The notes under the pieces are model-generated. The model searched no databases, was not told where the DNA came from, and saw only the letters and a list, made by a program, of their open reading frames with translations. The position numbers and the translations under genes are program-made. A stretch of 64,000 nt of DNA, taken from NCBI GenBank assembly GCA_036556825.1, contig DATBIR010000297.1, positions 10,001-74,000 on the forward strand. The letters run 5' to 3'. Shown here one piece after another: positions 8,633 to 18,609 of the stretch. Position 1 is the stretch's first letter, and every line of letters begins with the position of its first letter. Source of the DNA: JAJKJG01 sp036556825 (GTDB lineage: Bacteria > Pseudomonadota > Alphaproteobacteria > Rhizobiales > Beijerinckiaceae).

Positions 8633-9291
8633 CCCGCTCCGGATCAGCACAGGCCGCCAGGAATGCGCGCCTCGCCGAACTGTTGCGCGACACAAAAATC
8701 ATTCCGGTGATCACGATCGACCGTGTCGAGGATGCGGTGCCGCTCGCCAGGGCTCTCGTGGCCGGAGGCCTGCGTCTTCTCGAGATCACGCTGCGCACGC
8801 CGGCGGCGCCCGAAGCTGCCGCCGCCGTCGTCGCGCAGGTGCCGGACGCGGTCGTCGGCATCGGCACGGTTTTGGGGCCGGATGACCTCGCCCGCGCGCG
8901 CGCGCTCGGCGCCCAGTTCGCCCTGAGCCCGGGCGCGACGCCGGCTTTGCTCGAAGCCGCGGCGGCGGAAACAATGCCGGTCATTCCCGGCATCGCGACG
9001 GCGTCCGAGTTGATGAGGGCGATGGATTTCGGCTTCGGCACCTGCAAATTCTTCCCGGCCGTCCCGGCCGGCGGCCCGGCGGCGCTCAAGGCGCTTGCCG
9101 GTCCGTTTCCCGACGCGCGCTTCTGCCCGACCGGGGGGGTCGACGAAGGCAATTTCAGGGAGTGGCTCGCCCTGTCCAACGTCGTCGTGGTCGGCGGCTC
9201 GTGGATCGCGCCGACGGCGGACATCCGCGCCGGCGCGTGGAGCGCGATCACCGAGCGCGCGCGCCGGGCGGTCGGGGCGTTGCGGGCATAG
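8629..9291 (+). CDS. eda: 2-dehydro-3-deoxy-phosphogluconate aldolase
   Basis: 220 residues. It is a class I KDPG/KHG aldolase with EITLRTP (catalytic Glu), GIGTV, the Schiff-base Lys in FGTCKFFPA, and the phosphate-binding FCPTGGV and VGGSW loops. It cleaves KDPG to pyruvate and glyceraldehyde 3-phosphate. Translational coupling to the kinase gene (ATGA overlap) indicates a dedicated sugar-acid route, the lower Entner-Doudoroff arm. No edd gene is nearby, so the pair probably handles KDG made from uronic or aldonic acids rather than 6-phosphogluconate. Confidence 0.95.
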   Translation: MTRSGSAQAARNARLAELLRDTKIIPVITIDRVEDAVPLARALVAGGLRLLEITLRTPAAPEAAAAVVAQVPDAVVGIGTVLGPDDLARARALGAQFALSPGATPALLEAAAAETMPVIPGIATASELMRAMDFGFGTCKFFPAVPAGGPAALKALAGPFPDARFCPTGGVDEGNFREWLALSNVVVVGGSWIAPTADIRAGAWSAITERARRAVGALRA

Positions 9292-9435
9292 AACGGAAGT
9301 CCGGCGAAGCGGCGTGGTCGATCGCGCCGGGACATGGCGGCAAGTCCTCGCATTGACCACAGGTGGTGCAAGCCGGCCTGCTGACGCGCGGCCCATCTTT
9401 TGCCACCATGTCGCCAAGACGTGGTTTGAAGCAGC

Positions 9436-10596
<1,161 letters not shown>

Positions 10597-10626
10597 CGAG
10601 CGCGGGGAAGGAGAAAGGGAGAAGTC

Positions 10627-11670
10627 ATGAAGACGCTCATCAAATTCGGCGCCGCGGCCGCCGCTCTGCTGGCCGGGGCCGCGCTTGCCCATGCCCGTGA
10701 CCTGACCGTGACCTCGTGGGGCGGCGCCTACCAGAACGCCCAGACCGAGGCCTATTTCAACCCGTTCCGGCAGAAGGCGGGCATGCCCCTGATCGACGAG
10801 TCGTGGGACGGCGGCATCGGCGTGCTGCGCACCAAGGTCGAGGGTGGCAATGCCACCTGGGACGTGGTGCAGGTCGAATCGGACGAACTCGCGGTCGGGT
10901 GCGACGAGGGCCTTTACGAGAAGCTCGATTACGACAAGATCGGCGGCAAGGACCGCTACATCAAGGAAGCCGTGCATCCGTGCGGTGTCGGCGCCATCGT
11001 CTACGATTTCGTGCTCGCCTATGACAGGGACCGGACCAAGGAGCCGCCGAAAGGCTGGGCCGACTTCTTCGACACCAAGAAATATCCGGGCAAGCGCGCG
11101 CTGCGCGGCGGCCCCAAGACCACGCTCGAGATCGCGCTGATGGCCGACGGCGTTCCGGCCGAGAAGGTCTACGAGGTGCTCAAGACACCGGCCGGCGTCG
11201 ACCGCGCCTTCAAGAAGCTCGACTCGGTGAAGAAGGACCTGATCTTCTGGAAGGCGGGCGCGCAGCCGCCGCAACTCCTGGCCTCGGGCGAGGTGGTGAT
11301 GACGTCGGCCTATAACGGCCGCATCGACGCGGCCAACCGCGACGACAAGCGCAACTTCGGCATCGTCTGGAACCAGCCGATGTTCACGATCGACAGCTGG
11401 GTCATCCTCAAGAACTCGCCCAACAAGGACAACGCCTACAAGCTGATCGACTTCATGGGACAGGCGGAAAACCAGGCGAAGCTCCCCCTGAAGATTGCCT
11501 ACGGCGTGACCAACCGCGACGCCAACAAGTCGATCCCGGCCGAACGGCTGAAGGATCTGCCGACCGCACCGGAAAACTTCAAGACGGCGATCGAGATCTC
11601 TGACGAGTTCTGGCTCGAGAATATCGACCGCCTCACCGAGCGCTTCAACAAGTGGTCGGCGAGCCAGTAG
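10627..11670 (+). CDS. potD: Periplasmic substrate-binding protein, PotD type
   Basis: 347 residues. GGGAG lies 5 bases before the ATG. The signal peptide (MKTLIKFGAAAAALLAGAALA) is cleaved near AHA. The mature start, RDLTVTSWGGAYQNAQ, and the later blocks AIVYDFVLAYDR, KRALRGGPKTTLE and IVWNQPMFTIDSW are typical of spermidine/putrescine-type binding proteins. It delivers ligand to the two permeases encoded next. The acidic polyamine-binding residues cannot be checked by eye, so the actual ligand is open. Confidence 0.85.
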   Translation: MKTLIKFGAAAAALLAGAALAHARDLTVTSWGGAYQNAQTEAYFNPFRQKAGMPLIDESWDGGIGVLRTKVEGGNATWDVVQVESDELAVGCDEGLYEKLDYDKIGGKDRYIKEAVHPCGVGAIVYDFVLAYDRDRTKEPPKGWADFFDTKKYPGKRALRGGPKTTLEIALMADGVPAEKVYEVLKTPAGVDRAFKKLDSVKKDLIFWKAGAQPPQLLASGEVVMTSAYNGRIDAANRDDKRNFGIVWNQPMFTIDSWVILKNSPNKDNAYKLIDFMGQAENQAKLPLKIAYGVTNRDANKSIPAERLKDLPTAPENFKTAIEISDEFWLENIDRLTERFNKWSASQ

Positions 11671-12944
11671 CGCTCGCCGTGCCGCGCGGGGCCGGGGAGG
11701 GGGCGGCCGATCCGGATACGCGCGCGCTGAGACGGAGCTTGCGGCGCATCCGCCGCCGCAGGCGGCTCGCCGCGGCGGCTTTCGTCGCGCCGCTCCTCGT
11801 CTTCACGCTGCTGGTCTTCGTCGTGCCGATCGGCGACATGCTGCGGCGCAGCTTCTGGAACGCCGAGCTCGCCGCCGCCTGGCCAACCGTGCGCGCGGCG
11901 ATGGCCGAATGGCACGCCGAGGGTGCGCACGGCGTGCCGCCCGAGCCGGTCTTCGCCGCGCTCGCCGCGGACCTGCGCAAGACCTATGGCACGCCGGCGC
12001 TCGCCACCGCCGCCCGGCGCCTCAATTACGACCTCGAGAACGGACGCTCCCTCGTCGTCAACACCGGCCGCCGGGTCGCGCAGCTAGACGGCCCGGGGGG
12101 CACGTGGTCGGCGACGCTGGCTGCCATCGACCCGCGCTGGAACACGCACGAGACCTGGGCGGCGATCGACCGGGCGCGCGTGCCGTTCACGGACTTCTTC
12201 CTGCTCGCCGCCCTCGACCTGCAGCGCGACGAGGGGCAGATCGTGAAGAAGCCGGCCAACCAGGCGATCTATCTCGAGGTTCTTGGCCGCACCTTCTCGA
12301 TATCGCTGGCCGTCACCCTCGCGTGCCTCGCGCTCGGCTTTCCGGTGGCTTACATGATCGCGGCGCAGCCGCCATCGCGCGCCAATCTGCTGCTCATGCT
12401 CGTGCTGCTGCCGTTCTGGACGCCGCTGCTCGTGCGCACGGCAGCGTGGGTCGTCGTCCTGCAGGAGAACGGTCTCGCCAACCAGCTGCTGGCCGGCTTG
12501 CGCATCATCGATCATCCACTGCGCCTGATCTACAACCGCACCGGCGTGCTGGTGGCGATGACGCACGTTCTCCTGCCCTTCATGATCCTGCCGCTCTACA
12601 GCGTCATGAGGGGCGTGCCGCCGAGCCTGATGCGCGCGGCGCTGTCGCTTGGCGCGCCGCCACTCACCGCCTTCCGCCGCGTCTACCTGCCCCAGGTGAT
12701 GCCGGGCGTGGCCGCCGGCGCGCTGCTCGTCTTCATCTTGGCGCTCGGCTACTACATTACACCCGCACTGGTCGGCGGTGGCGCCGACCAGATGATCAGC
12801 ACCTTCGTCGCCTTCAACACCACCGATACGGCGAACTGGTCGCTCGCGGCGGCGCTCGGCACCGTGCTGCTCGCCGCCACCTTCGCGCTGTTCGCGCTCG
12901 CGACCCGTCTCGGCGGGCGCTACCGACTCGGGGTGCTCGGATGA
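11652..12944 (+). CDS. potB: ABC transporter permease, PotB type, with large periplasmic insertion
   Basis: 430 residues from a GTG at 11652 that overlaps the end of the binding-protein gene by 19 bases; a GTG at 11679 is the alternative. A strongly basic N-terminus precedes membrane segment 1 (about residues 37-60). About 150 hydrophilic residues follow before the remaining five membrane segments. The EAA-type coupling loop is SLGAPPLTAFRRVYLPQVMPG. Usual PotB proteins are near 290-300 residues, so the extra length is mostly the periplasmic insertion after segment 1. It should form the heteromeric channel with the next gene product. Confidence 0.87.
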   Translation: MVGEPVALAVPRGAGEGAADPDTRALRRSLRRIRRRRRLAAAAFVAPLLVFTLLVFVVPIGDMLRRSFWNAELAAAWPTVRAAMAEWHAEGAHGVPPEPVFAALAADLRKTYGTPALATAARRLNYDLENGRSLVVNTGRRVAQLDGPGGTWSATLAAIDPRWNTHETWAAIDRARVPFTDFFLLAALDLQRDEGQIVKKPANQAIYLEVLGRTFSISLAVTLACLALGFPVAYMIAAQPPSRANLLLMLVLLPFWTPLLVRTAAWVVVLQENGLANQLLAGLRIIDHPLRLIYNRTGVLVAMTHVLLPFMILPLYSVMRGVPPSLMRAALSLGAPPLTAFRRVYLPQVMPGVAAGALLVFILALGYYITPALVGGGADQMISTFVAFNTTDTANWSLAAALGTVLLAATFALFALATRLGGRYRLGVLG

Positions 12945-13759
12945 GGCTCGCGCCGCATCATGCGCGCGACGCCGCGACCCGCGCCGCCTTGTGGCTCGTC
13001 GCCGGCCTCGTGCTCGCCTTCATGATGGTGCCGATCCTCGCCATCGTGCCGCTCTCGTTCAACGATGGCCAGTTTCTGGTATATCCCCTGCGCGGGGTGT
13101 CGCTGCGCTGGTACGAGACCTTCTTCACCGACGGCCGCTGGCTGGCTGCCTTGCGCAACAGCATGGTGATCGGGATTGCGGCGACGCTGCTCGCGACCCC
13201 GCTCGGCGTGCTCGCCGCCTTCGGCCTGGCGCTCGCCGACTTCCCCGGACGCCGGCTCGCCAACGCGATTATCCTGACGCCGATCATCGTGCCGATCGTC
13301 ATCTACGCGGTCGGCCTCTATTTCGTGTTCTCGCCGCTCGGGCTCACAGCGACTTTCACGGGGCTGATCCTCGCGCATGCGGTGCTCGGCGCGCCGTTCG
13401 TCGTCGTCACCGTCGGCGCCTCGCTGGCCAACTTCGACTGGAACCTGCTGCGCGCCGCGGCCAGCCTCGGCGCCGGACCGCTCACCGCCGCGCGGCGCGT
13501 GCTGCTGCCGCAGATCGCGCCCGGCGTGCTGTTCGGGGCGCTGCTCGCCTTCGCCACCTCGCTCGAGGAGGTGGTCGTCGTGTTGATCGTCGGCGGCCCG
13601 GCCCAGCGCACGCTGCCGCGCGAAATGTTCGTGCAGCTGCGCGAGCACATCTCGCCGACCCTCGCGGCGGCCGCTGCCCTGCTCATGCTGATCTCGGCGG
13701 TGCTGCTGCTCGCCGTCGAGCTGCTGCGCCGGCGCAACGAGCGCCTGCGCGCACAATGA
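12941..13759 (+). CDS. potC: ABC transporter permease, PotC type
   Basis: 272 residues. The start overlaps the stop of the previous permease gene (ATGA at 12941-12944), so translation is probably coupled. Six membrane segments are evident, with the coupling loop SLGAGPLTAARRVLLPQIAPG and the FATSLEEVVVVLIVGG segment typical of PotC. It pairs with the PotB-type protein as the inner-membrane channel of the importer. Normal family length, no abnormality seen. Confidence 0.9.
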   Translation: MRLAPHHARDAATRAALWLVAGLVLAFMMVPILAIVPLSFNDGQFLVYPLRGVSLRWYETFFTDGRWLAALRNSMVIGIAATLLATPLGVLAAFGLALADFPGRRLANAIILTPIIVPIVIYAVGLYFVFSPLGLTATFTGLILAHAVLGAPFVVVTVGASLANFDWNLLRAAASLGAGPLTAARRVLLPQIAPGVLFGALLAFATSLEEVVVVLIVGGPAQRTLPREMFVQLREHISPTLAAAAALLMLISAVLLLAVELLRRRNERLRAQ

Positions 13760-13870
13760 TCAGGCGAGTCGGCCGATATCGCCGCGTGCGCCGGTCCTGG
13801 CATCTGTTATGGATGTGCGCGCGACACGCCACCCGCGGATGCAAGGGAATGCGGAGTGAGGGGAGAACAG

Positions 13871-14842
13871 ATGAAGTCGTACTGGATCGTCACGCGCGAC
13901 AACCAGACATTGCTCGAGCGGCGCGACATTGCCGCGCCGGCGCCGGGACCGAACGAGCTCCTGATCAAGGTTCACGCGAGCGCGCTCAACCGTGGCGAGC
14001 TGCTCGCAGGCGGCGTCATGCATGGCGGGCCTGAAAAGGTCGGTGGCAACGAAGCGTCCGGCATTGTCCACGCGCTCGGCGAGGGCGTCAGCGGCATCAA
14101 GGTCGGCGATCGTGTCCTGGGCCGTGCCCGCGGCGGCTTTGCCGAATTTGCTATCATGGAAGCGGAGCAGGCGATTCCGATCCCGGCGAGGCTCACGTGG
14201 GAACAGGCCGCCGCGACCCCGCTCAGCTTCATCACCGCCTACGAAATGGTGGTCACGTACGGGAAACTGAGGGAAGGCGAGTGGCTCTTCGCCCCGGGCG
14301 CGTCTTCGGGCGCGGGCGTGTGCAGCATCCAGATCGCCCAGGTGATCGGTGCGCACACAATCGGCACGTCGGGCTCGCACGACAAGCTCGAAAAGCTGAA
14401 GTCGATCGGGCTCGAGGTCGGCATCTGCACCCGCGCGCCGGACTTTGCTGCCGCCGTGAGGGAGGCGACCAAGGGGATCGGCGCCAACCTCGCTCTCAAT
14501 CTTGTCGGCGGATCATTCTTTGCGGAAATCCTGCGGTCGCTTGCGAACAAGGGCCGGGTCGCGATTGTCGGGTACGTCGACAATCAGCACCACGCAGAAA
14601 TCGATCTTTCGCTGGTGCACGCGAACCGCATCCAGATCTTCGGCGTATCGAATGCGAAGATGACACGCGAGCAGCGCGCCGACGTGACACGCGGATTTGT
14701 GCGCGACATCATGCCCGCGATCGAAAGCGGCCGTATCACGCCGCTCGTCGACAGTGTTTTCGCCTTCGAGGATCTCCCTGCCGCGAAAGCGCGTATGGAC
14801 TCGAACCAGATGACGGGAAAGATCGTCGTGAGCATGGCCTGA
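13871..14842 (+). CDS. Zinc-type alcohol dehydrogenase-like / NADPH:quinone oxidoreductase (MDR family)
   Basis: 323 residues from the ATG at 13871, preceded by GGGGAG. It has a GroES-like N-terminal domain (SALNRGELLAGG, GNEASGIVHALGEGV) and a Rossmann domain with the nucleotide loop ASSGAGVCSIQIAQVIG. The structural and catalytic zinc ligands of true alcohol dehydrogenases are absent, as in the quinone-reductase branch. It should reduce quinones or enals with NADPH. A gap of 111 bases separates it from the Pot operon on the same strand, and a shared transcript is possible. Confidence 0.85.
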   Translation: MKSYWIVTRDNQTLLERRDIAAPAPGPNELLIKVHASALNRGELLAGGVMHGGPEKVGGNEASGIVHALGEGVSGIKVGDRVLGRARGGFAEFAIMEAEQAIPIPARLTWEQAAATPLSFITAYEMVVTYGKLREGEWLFAPGASSGAGVCSIQIAQVIGAHTIGTSGSHDKLEKLKSIGLEVGICTRAPDFAAAVREATKGIGANLALNLVGGSFFAEILRSLANKGRVAIVGYVDNQHHAEIDLSLVHANRIQIFGVSNAKMTREQRADVTRGFVRDIMPAIESGRITPLVDSVFAFEDLPAAKARMDSNQMTGKIVVSMA

Positions 14843-15003
14843 CGGCAGGCCTGCCGGCGGACCGCTATGGTGAGCGCGGGCGGAGCGCGGCCCACCCTGG
14901 AGTCCGGCGGGTCGCAGCCAGGTCGCGATGATCGCGCCGGTCAGGGATGCGCGATCACGCTTCTGTTCATCCCGCTCTTGCGCATGCCCCGCATGATCGG
15001 CGG

Positions 15004-16470
15004 CTACAGGATGAGGTCCCCGCGGGCGAGGGCGCCGATCACCCTGATCTCGATATCGGCGACACGGTCGCCGTTGGTGTCGCCCTGCAGCAGCCCGTCG
15101 TCGAAGCGCAGCTGGCCGTCGACGCCCGTGAAGGCATGCGCGCCGATGTAGCGGAAGGCCTGGTTGCCGCCCGTACCGTCCGTGTCGGCGTCGATGCCTG
15201 CCAGATCGATCTTGTCGCCGTCGACCCGGCGGAAATAGACCGTGTCGTGGGCGGAGCCGCGGCGCGACTCGGTGACGGAGTTGAAGTCGAACACGTCGCG
15301 TCCGAGGGCTCCGATCAGGATGTCGCGGCCGACACCGCCGTTCAGCAGGTCGTTGCCGATGCCGCCGTCGAGGCGGTCGTTGCCGCTGACACCGAAAAGC
15401 TTGTCGTTGCCGCCGAGACCAAAGAGCCGGTCCGCGCCCGCGCCGCCGCTCAGCTGGTTGGCCTTGACGTTGCCCACCATGGAGTCGTTGCCGGCCCCGC
15501 CGATCGCATTCTCGATCAACGATGCCGTGTTGCCGTGATAGAGCAGCGCGTTGGCGATGTTGCCGCGGGCGTGGTGGCCGTGGCCGAGATCGGCGAGCTG
15601 GGCCGCGCTCGTCGTCGTCCAGCCCCCCGGCTGGAGATCGACCTTCAGGTTGGTGCGGTAGTTCGACAGGTTATAGGTGTCGGTACCGCCGCCGTCCCAG
15701 ACGGTCATGAACACAAGGTTCGAGTCGGGAACCACCTGTCCGGTGCCGTTGACGAACATCCGCCCGCTCGTGGGGCTCCAGGAATACACGGTGTTGCCGG
15801 CGTTGTGCGCGAAGTCGGCGCCATAGAGGTATTGCAGGGCCGCAATGTCGTTCTGCATCCAGGTCGTGGGATGATCCGGGTTGCTGAGAAGCGGATCGGG
15901 GTCTCCGGGAAACTGGTGATATGTCATGACGGAATACTCGAAACCGTCCTTTGCAGCCGGCAGCATGGGAAACAGCACGCCGTGGCCGAACTGCGTCACG
16001 TGCCCGTGCTTGAGCCCGAGCGCGTGCCCGAGCTCGTGCATCATGCCCGCGGCATAAGCGAAGTTGCCGGCGACCGGCTCGTTGTAGTTCGTGCGATTGA
16101 ACCAGCAGTCGCCATGGGCGTAGAACGGAAACCCGTCCGGATCGGGCGGGTTTCCTTCCGCCGTCGGGATCGAATGGTTGCCGTCGTTGGTGCCGCCGTA
16201 ATCGACCGCGTCGGCCTCGGCGAAGCGGAAGTTGGAGAATTCCTCCGTGGTATACGACAGCCTGAGACCGCAAACGGCGGAGGTGTTGGCCATGACCTGA
16301 TGAACGGCGATTCTCTGGAGAAAATTGAATGCCTCGAAGCCGCTGATGGAATCATAGTCGTAGCTTCGCGTGCTGGACGGGAACGAATATGTGAGATTCG
16401 TCATGTCCCATTTGTGGCCCCAAAGGATGCCGTCGATGTTCTGATTGCCGCTCGGGTTGACCTCAGACAC
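15004..16470 (-). CDS. M10-type RTX metallopeptidase (serralysin-like), secreted
   Basis: 488 residues from a GTG at 16470 with AGGAG seven bases upstream. The N-terminal catalytic domain carries the metzincin zinc site HELGHALGLKHGH and the Met-turn SVMTYH. The C-terminal part has RTX calcium-binding nonapeptides (GGAGNDSM, GGAGADRLFGLGGNDKLFG, GGIGNDLLNGG) followed by the serralysin C-terminal domain (GRDVFDF, GDKIDLAGIDAD). There is no Sec signal, so export by a type I system reading the C-terminus is expected, but no ABC/HlyD/TolC genes lie nearby. It should be a calcium-stabilised extracellular endopeptidase. The pro-segment is very short. Confidence 0.88.
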   Translation of the reverse strand: MSEVNPSGNQNIDGILWGHKWDMTNLTYSFPSSTRSYDYDSISGFEAFNFLQRIAVHQVMANTSAVCGLRLSYTTEEFSNFRFAEADAVDYGGTNDGNHSIPTAEGNPPDPDGFPFYAHGDCWFNRTNYNEPVAGNFAYAAGMMHELGHALGLKHGHVTQFGHGVLFPMLPAAKDGFEYSVMTYHQFPGDPDPLLSNPDHPTTWMQNDIAALQYLYGADFAHNAGNTVYSWSPTSGRMFVNGTGQVVPDSNLVFMTVWDGGGTDTYNLSNYRTNLKVDLQPGGWTTTSAAQLADLGHGHHARGNIANALLYHGNTASLIENAIGGAGNDSMVGNVKANQLSGGAGADRLFGLGGNDKLFGVSGNDRLDGGIGNDLLNGGVGRDILIGALGRDVFDFNSVTESRRGSAHDTVYFRRVDGDKIDLAGIDADTDGTGGNQAFRYIGAHAFTGVDGQLRFDDGLLQGDTNGDRVADIEIRVIGALARGDLIL

Positions 16471-16695
16471 TGCTATTCTCCTGGATGGGGGCGGGTTGCG
16501 TTTCGCCTCACCATCCCCGCGAAAGCCCGGTTTACGGGTTCTTCAAGCCCACGCGTGGGCGGCGTCCTGGCTCGGCAACCGCGTCGCTGCGGCTGCCGCC
16601 TCGGGAACTCATACAGGTTTAGTCGAGAATTCTTTCCGTGGTTGTTCCGGACTTTTCCTGTTCTTTCCGGAACGCCCTTCCGGTGCGGCACCGCC

Positions 16696-17241
16696 TCACT
16701 TCGCCGGCGGGATGGGATCAGGAACCTTGTTCCTGACGGCGGGGATCTGGCGGAGATAGGCGAACACCGCCTTGAGGTCGTCGTCGGTCATTTTCGAGAT
16801 GAGCGGCCATGGCATCGGCGGCAGGATCTTTCTGCCCTGGCCCTGGTGCCGGCCGGTGCGCAGCGTCTGCACGAACTGCTCTTCCGTGAAATCGCGCAGC
16901 ACGCCGGTGTCCTTGTCGGGCGTCAGGTTGGCGGAAAAGCTGACGCCCCACGGGCCCGACCACGCCGTCAGGGTCGGCGACATCGCGCCCGCCCACGGCT
17001 CGGGCAGGGTCGCCGGCGCCTTCACCACGATATCCTGCGGATGTCCCGACAATGCGCGCGACATGTCCGGGCCCGGGCCATCCGCCCCCTTCGTCATCGG
17101 CGTATGGCAGTCGTGGCACAGGCCGATGGTGACGAGATACTCGCCACGTTTGACCTGGACGCTGCGCGTATCGCTTTGCGCAAGCGCCATGCCAGGCGCC
17201 AATGCGAGGATCGTGAACATCGTCGGGAGTGCGCGCTTCAT
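16696..17241 (-). CDS. Periplasmic c-type cytochrome (monohaem)
   Basis: 181 residues from the ATG at 17241, preceded by AGGAAGG. The signal peptide is MKRALPTMFTILALAPGMALA. One haem site, LCHDCHTPM, lies near residue 42. The candidate distal Met is in LPPMPWPLISKM, followed by the C-terminal cytochrome helix LKAVFAYLRQI. It lies 10 bases after the stop of the larger haem protein gene, so the two probably form an operon. It should shuttle electrons in the periplasm; the partner enzyme is not identified. Confidence 0.85.
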   Translation of the reverse strand: MKRALPTMFTILALAPGMALAQSDTRSVQVKRGEYLVTIGLCHDCHTPMTKGADGPGPDMSRALSGHPQDIVVKAPATLPEPWAGAMSPTLTAWSGPWGVSFSANLTPDKDTGVLRDFTEEQFVQTLRTGRHQGQGRKILPPMPWPLISKMTDDDLKAVFAYLRQIPAVRNKVPDPIPPAK

Positions 17242-17251
17242 GGTGACCTTC

Positions 17252-18349
17252 CTAGTTGACCGGAGCATCCCCTTTGTCGAGTTCCTTGACCCAACGCTGG
17301 ATCAGCTCGACGGCTTCCTTGTCGATCAGCTCGGTTCCGAGCGGCGGCATCTGCAAGGCAGCGTAGCGCGAGCCGATACGCTGCACGAGGCCGCTCTTGT
17401 CGGGATCTCCGGGCTTGATGCGCAGCACCGCGTCCGGTGACTGCCCGGGCGCCGGCTTGCGGATCGGCTGGCCCACTGCGCTCGCGATCGCGGGCCGCGC
17501 GGCGGCATCCGACGTGGCGCGCAGAAACAGCCCGATGTTCCGAAGCGCGCCTCGGTCGTTGTGACAGTGGCCGCAATTGCCGTGCATGTAGCCGAGGGCG
17601 GCGCGCTCCGTCGCCGAGGCGGCCACGATGCGGGGCGGCGCGCTCTGCAACGCCTTCGGCAGACCGACGACCAGGCCTTTGTCGATCAGGGTGGCGAGAT
17701 CTACGACCGCGGCGGGCCGCGGCTCGGCGTGCAGCGCGCCGGGATCCCGCTCGGATGACAATTGCAGGGCGCTGAATCCCAGAACCCGGCTGGGGCTGCC
17801 CTGGTGGCAGGCCTTGCAGTCGCTGACCCCCGGGATGTCGTGCGTGCGCCCGCCGGCAAGCTGATAGGCGGCGGGCCTGCCGTTCTCGGAGACGAGCCGC
17901 GTCTCGCGGCCGTCGGCGCTCCACGCATAGGCGGCATAGAGCCACTCGCCGTCGGTCTGCCGCTCGATGTAGCGCGTTTCGACGCGCCTGCCGTTGAACG
18001 AGAATTCCTTCCACAGGCGCGTGCCGACCGGGAACACCCACGCATCCGGGTCGGACGCGTCGATCGCCATGCTAGGCGGCAGGGAGATCCAGCGCTTCTT
18101 TGCGGCCCCGTCCGTCCACAGCGGGTATTGCGGCGAGAAGGCAAGGTGGCGCGGGTCCACCTCGAATGCGTCGGCGTTCGCGTAGAGGCCTGTCTCCCGC
18201 AGCGTTTGCGGCGGCTTGCCGGCGCCCGCCTGTGCCGCCGGGGCGGCGCTGCCCGACAGGGTCAGCGCCAGGACCAGCGAAGCTGCTGCCTTGCCCATCC
18301 GGCCGCTGCCGAACACAAGAGAAGGCGCGGTGCCAACGCGGGGCTGCAT
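17252..18349 (-). CDS. TIGR03806-like (HNE_0200 family) haem c protein
   Basis: 365 residues. A signal peptide (SLVLALTLSGSAAPAAQAGA) favours export; the start may be 18349 or the ATG at 18298. The body matches the TIGR03806 pattern: ETGLY, FSPQYPLWTDGAAKKRWI, WVFPVGTRLWKEF, ETRYIER. Two CxxCH sites (CKACH and CGHCH) indicate two covalent haems. The end, MPPLGTELID...IQRWV, resembles c-type cytochromes. The role of this family is not established. With the adjacent small cytochrome it may form a periplasmic electron-transfer or sensing pair. Confidence 0.75.
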   Translation of the reverse strand: MQPRVGTAPSLVFGSGRMGKAAASLVLALTLSGSAAPAAQAGAGKPPQTLRETGLYANADAFEVDPRHLAFSPQYPLWTDGAAKKRWISLPPSMAIDASDPDAWVFPVGTRLWKEFSFNGRRVETRYIERQTDGEWLYAAYAWSADGRETRLVSENGRPAAYQLAGGRTHDIPGVSDCKACHQGSPSRVLGFSALQLSSERDPGALHAEPRPAAVVDLATLIDKGLVVGLPKALQSAPPRIVAASATERAALGYMHGNCGHCHNDRGALRNIGLFLRATSDAAARPAIASAVGQPIRKPAPGQSPDAVLRIKPGDPDKSGLVQRIGSRYAALQMPPLGTELIDKEAVELIQRWVKELDKGDAPVN

Positions 18350-18405
18350 GGGGTGCTGGTTCCGGAAGGATGCGCCGGCCGGCGCAGTGGTGAGAGACCG
18401 GAAGT

Positions 18406-18609
18406 TTAGCTATTTGGCGCAGTCGGCTCCGTGCTTTGGAGCACATCGAACTCCGCGCCGCAGTCGACGCACCGCCCGAGCACCGGGCTCGCGATCATCC
18501 GCGTGGTCTCGCAAGCCGTGCAGCCGGAGAGCGCGGGGAACAACCGGCGCCGTCCGCTGCGGGCGGCCTCCTGCATGGCCTCGCTCGTGTGAACTGCTTG
18601 ATCGAACAT
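18406..18609 (-). CDS. Small zinc-ribbon protein, unknown function
   Basis: 67 residues, with the perfect site GGAGG four bases before the ATG at 18609. Two knuckles, CTACE and CVDCG, lie about 20 residues apart and should bind one zinc ion as a ribbon. The N-terminal half (FDQAVHTSEAMQEAARSGRRR) is helical and basic. It precedes the TIGR03806-like gene on the same strand by 56 bases and could share its transcript. No function is recognised. Confidence 0.6.
   Translation of the reverse strand: MFDQAVHTSEAMQEAARSGRRRLFPALSGCTACETTRMIASPVLGRCVDCGAEFDVLQSTEPTAPNS

Noticed and set aside
14843..14856. 14-base perfect palindrome CGGCAGGCCTGCCG after the oxidoreductase stop
   Set aside because: It has no spacer for a stable loop and no T run. 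Such palindromes are frequent by chance at this G+C content.
14947..17259. 770-codon plus-strand open frame opposite the peptidase and cytochrome genes
   Set aside because: The minus strand encodes a zinc peptidase site, RTX repeats and a CxxCH motif in register. The plus frame has none and crosses gene borders.
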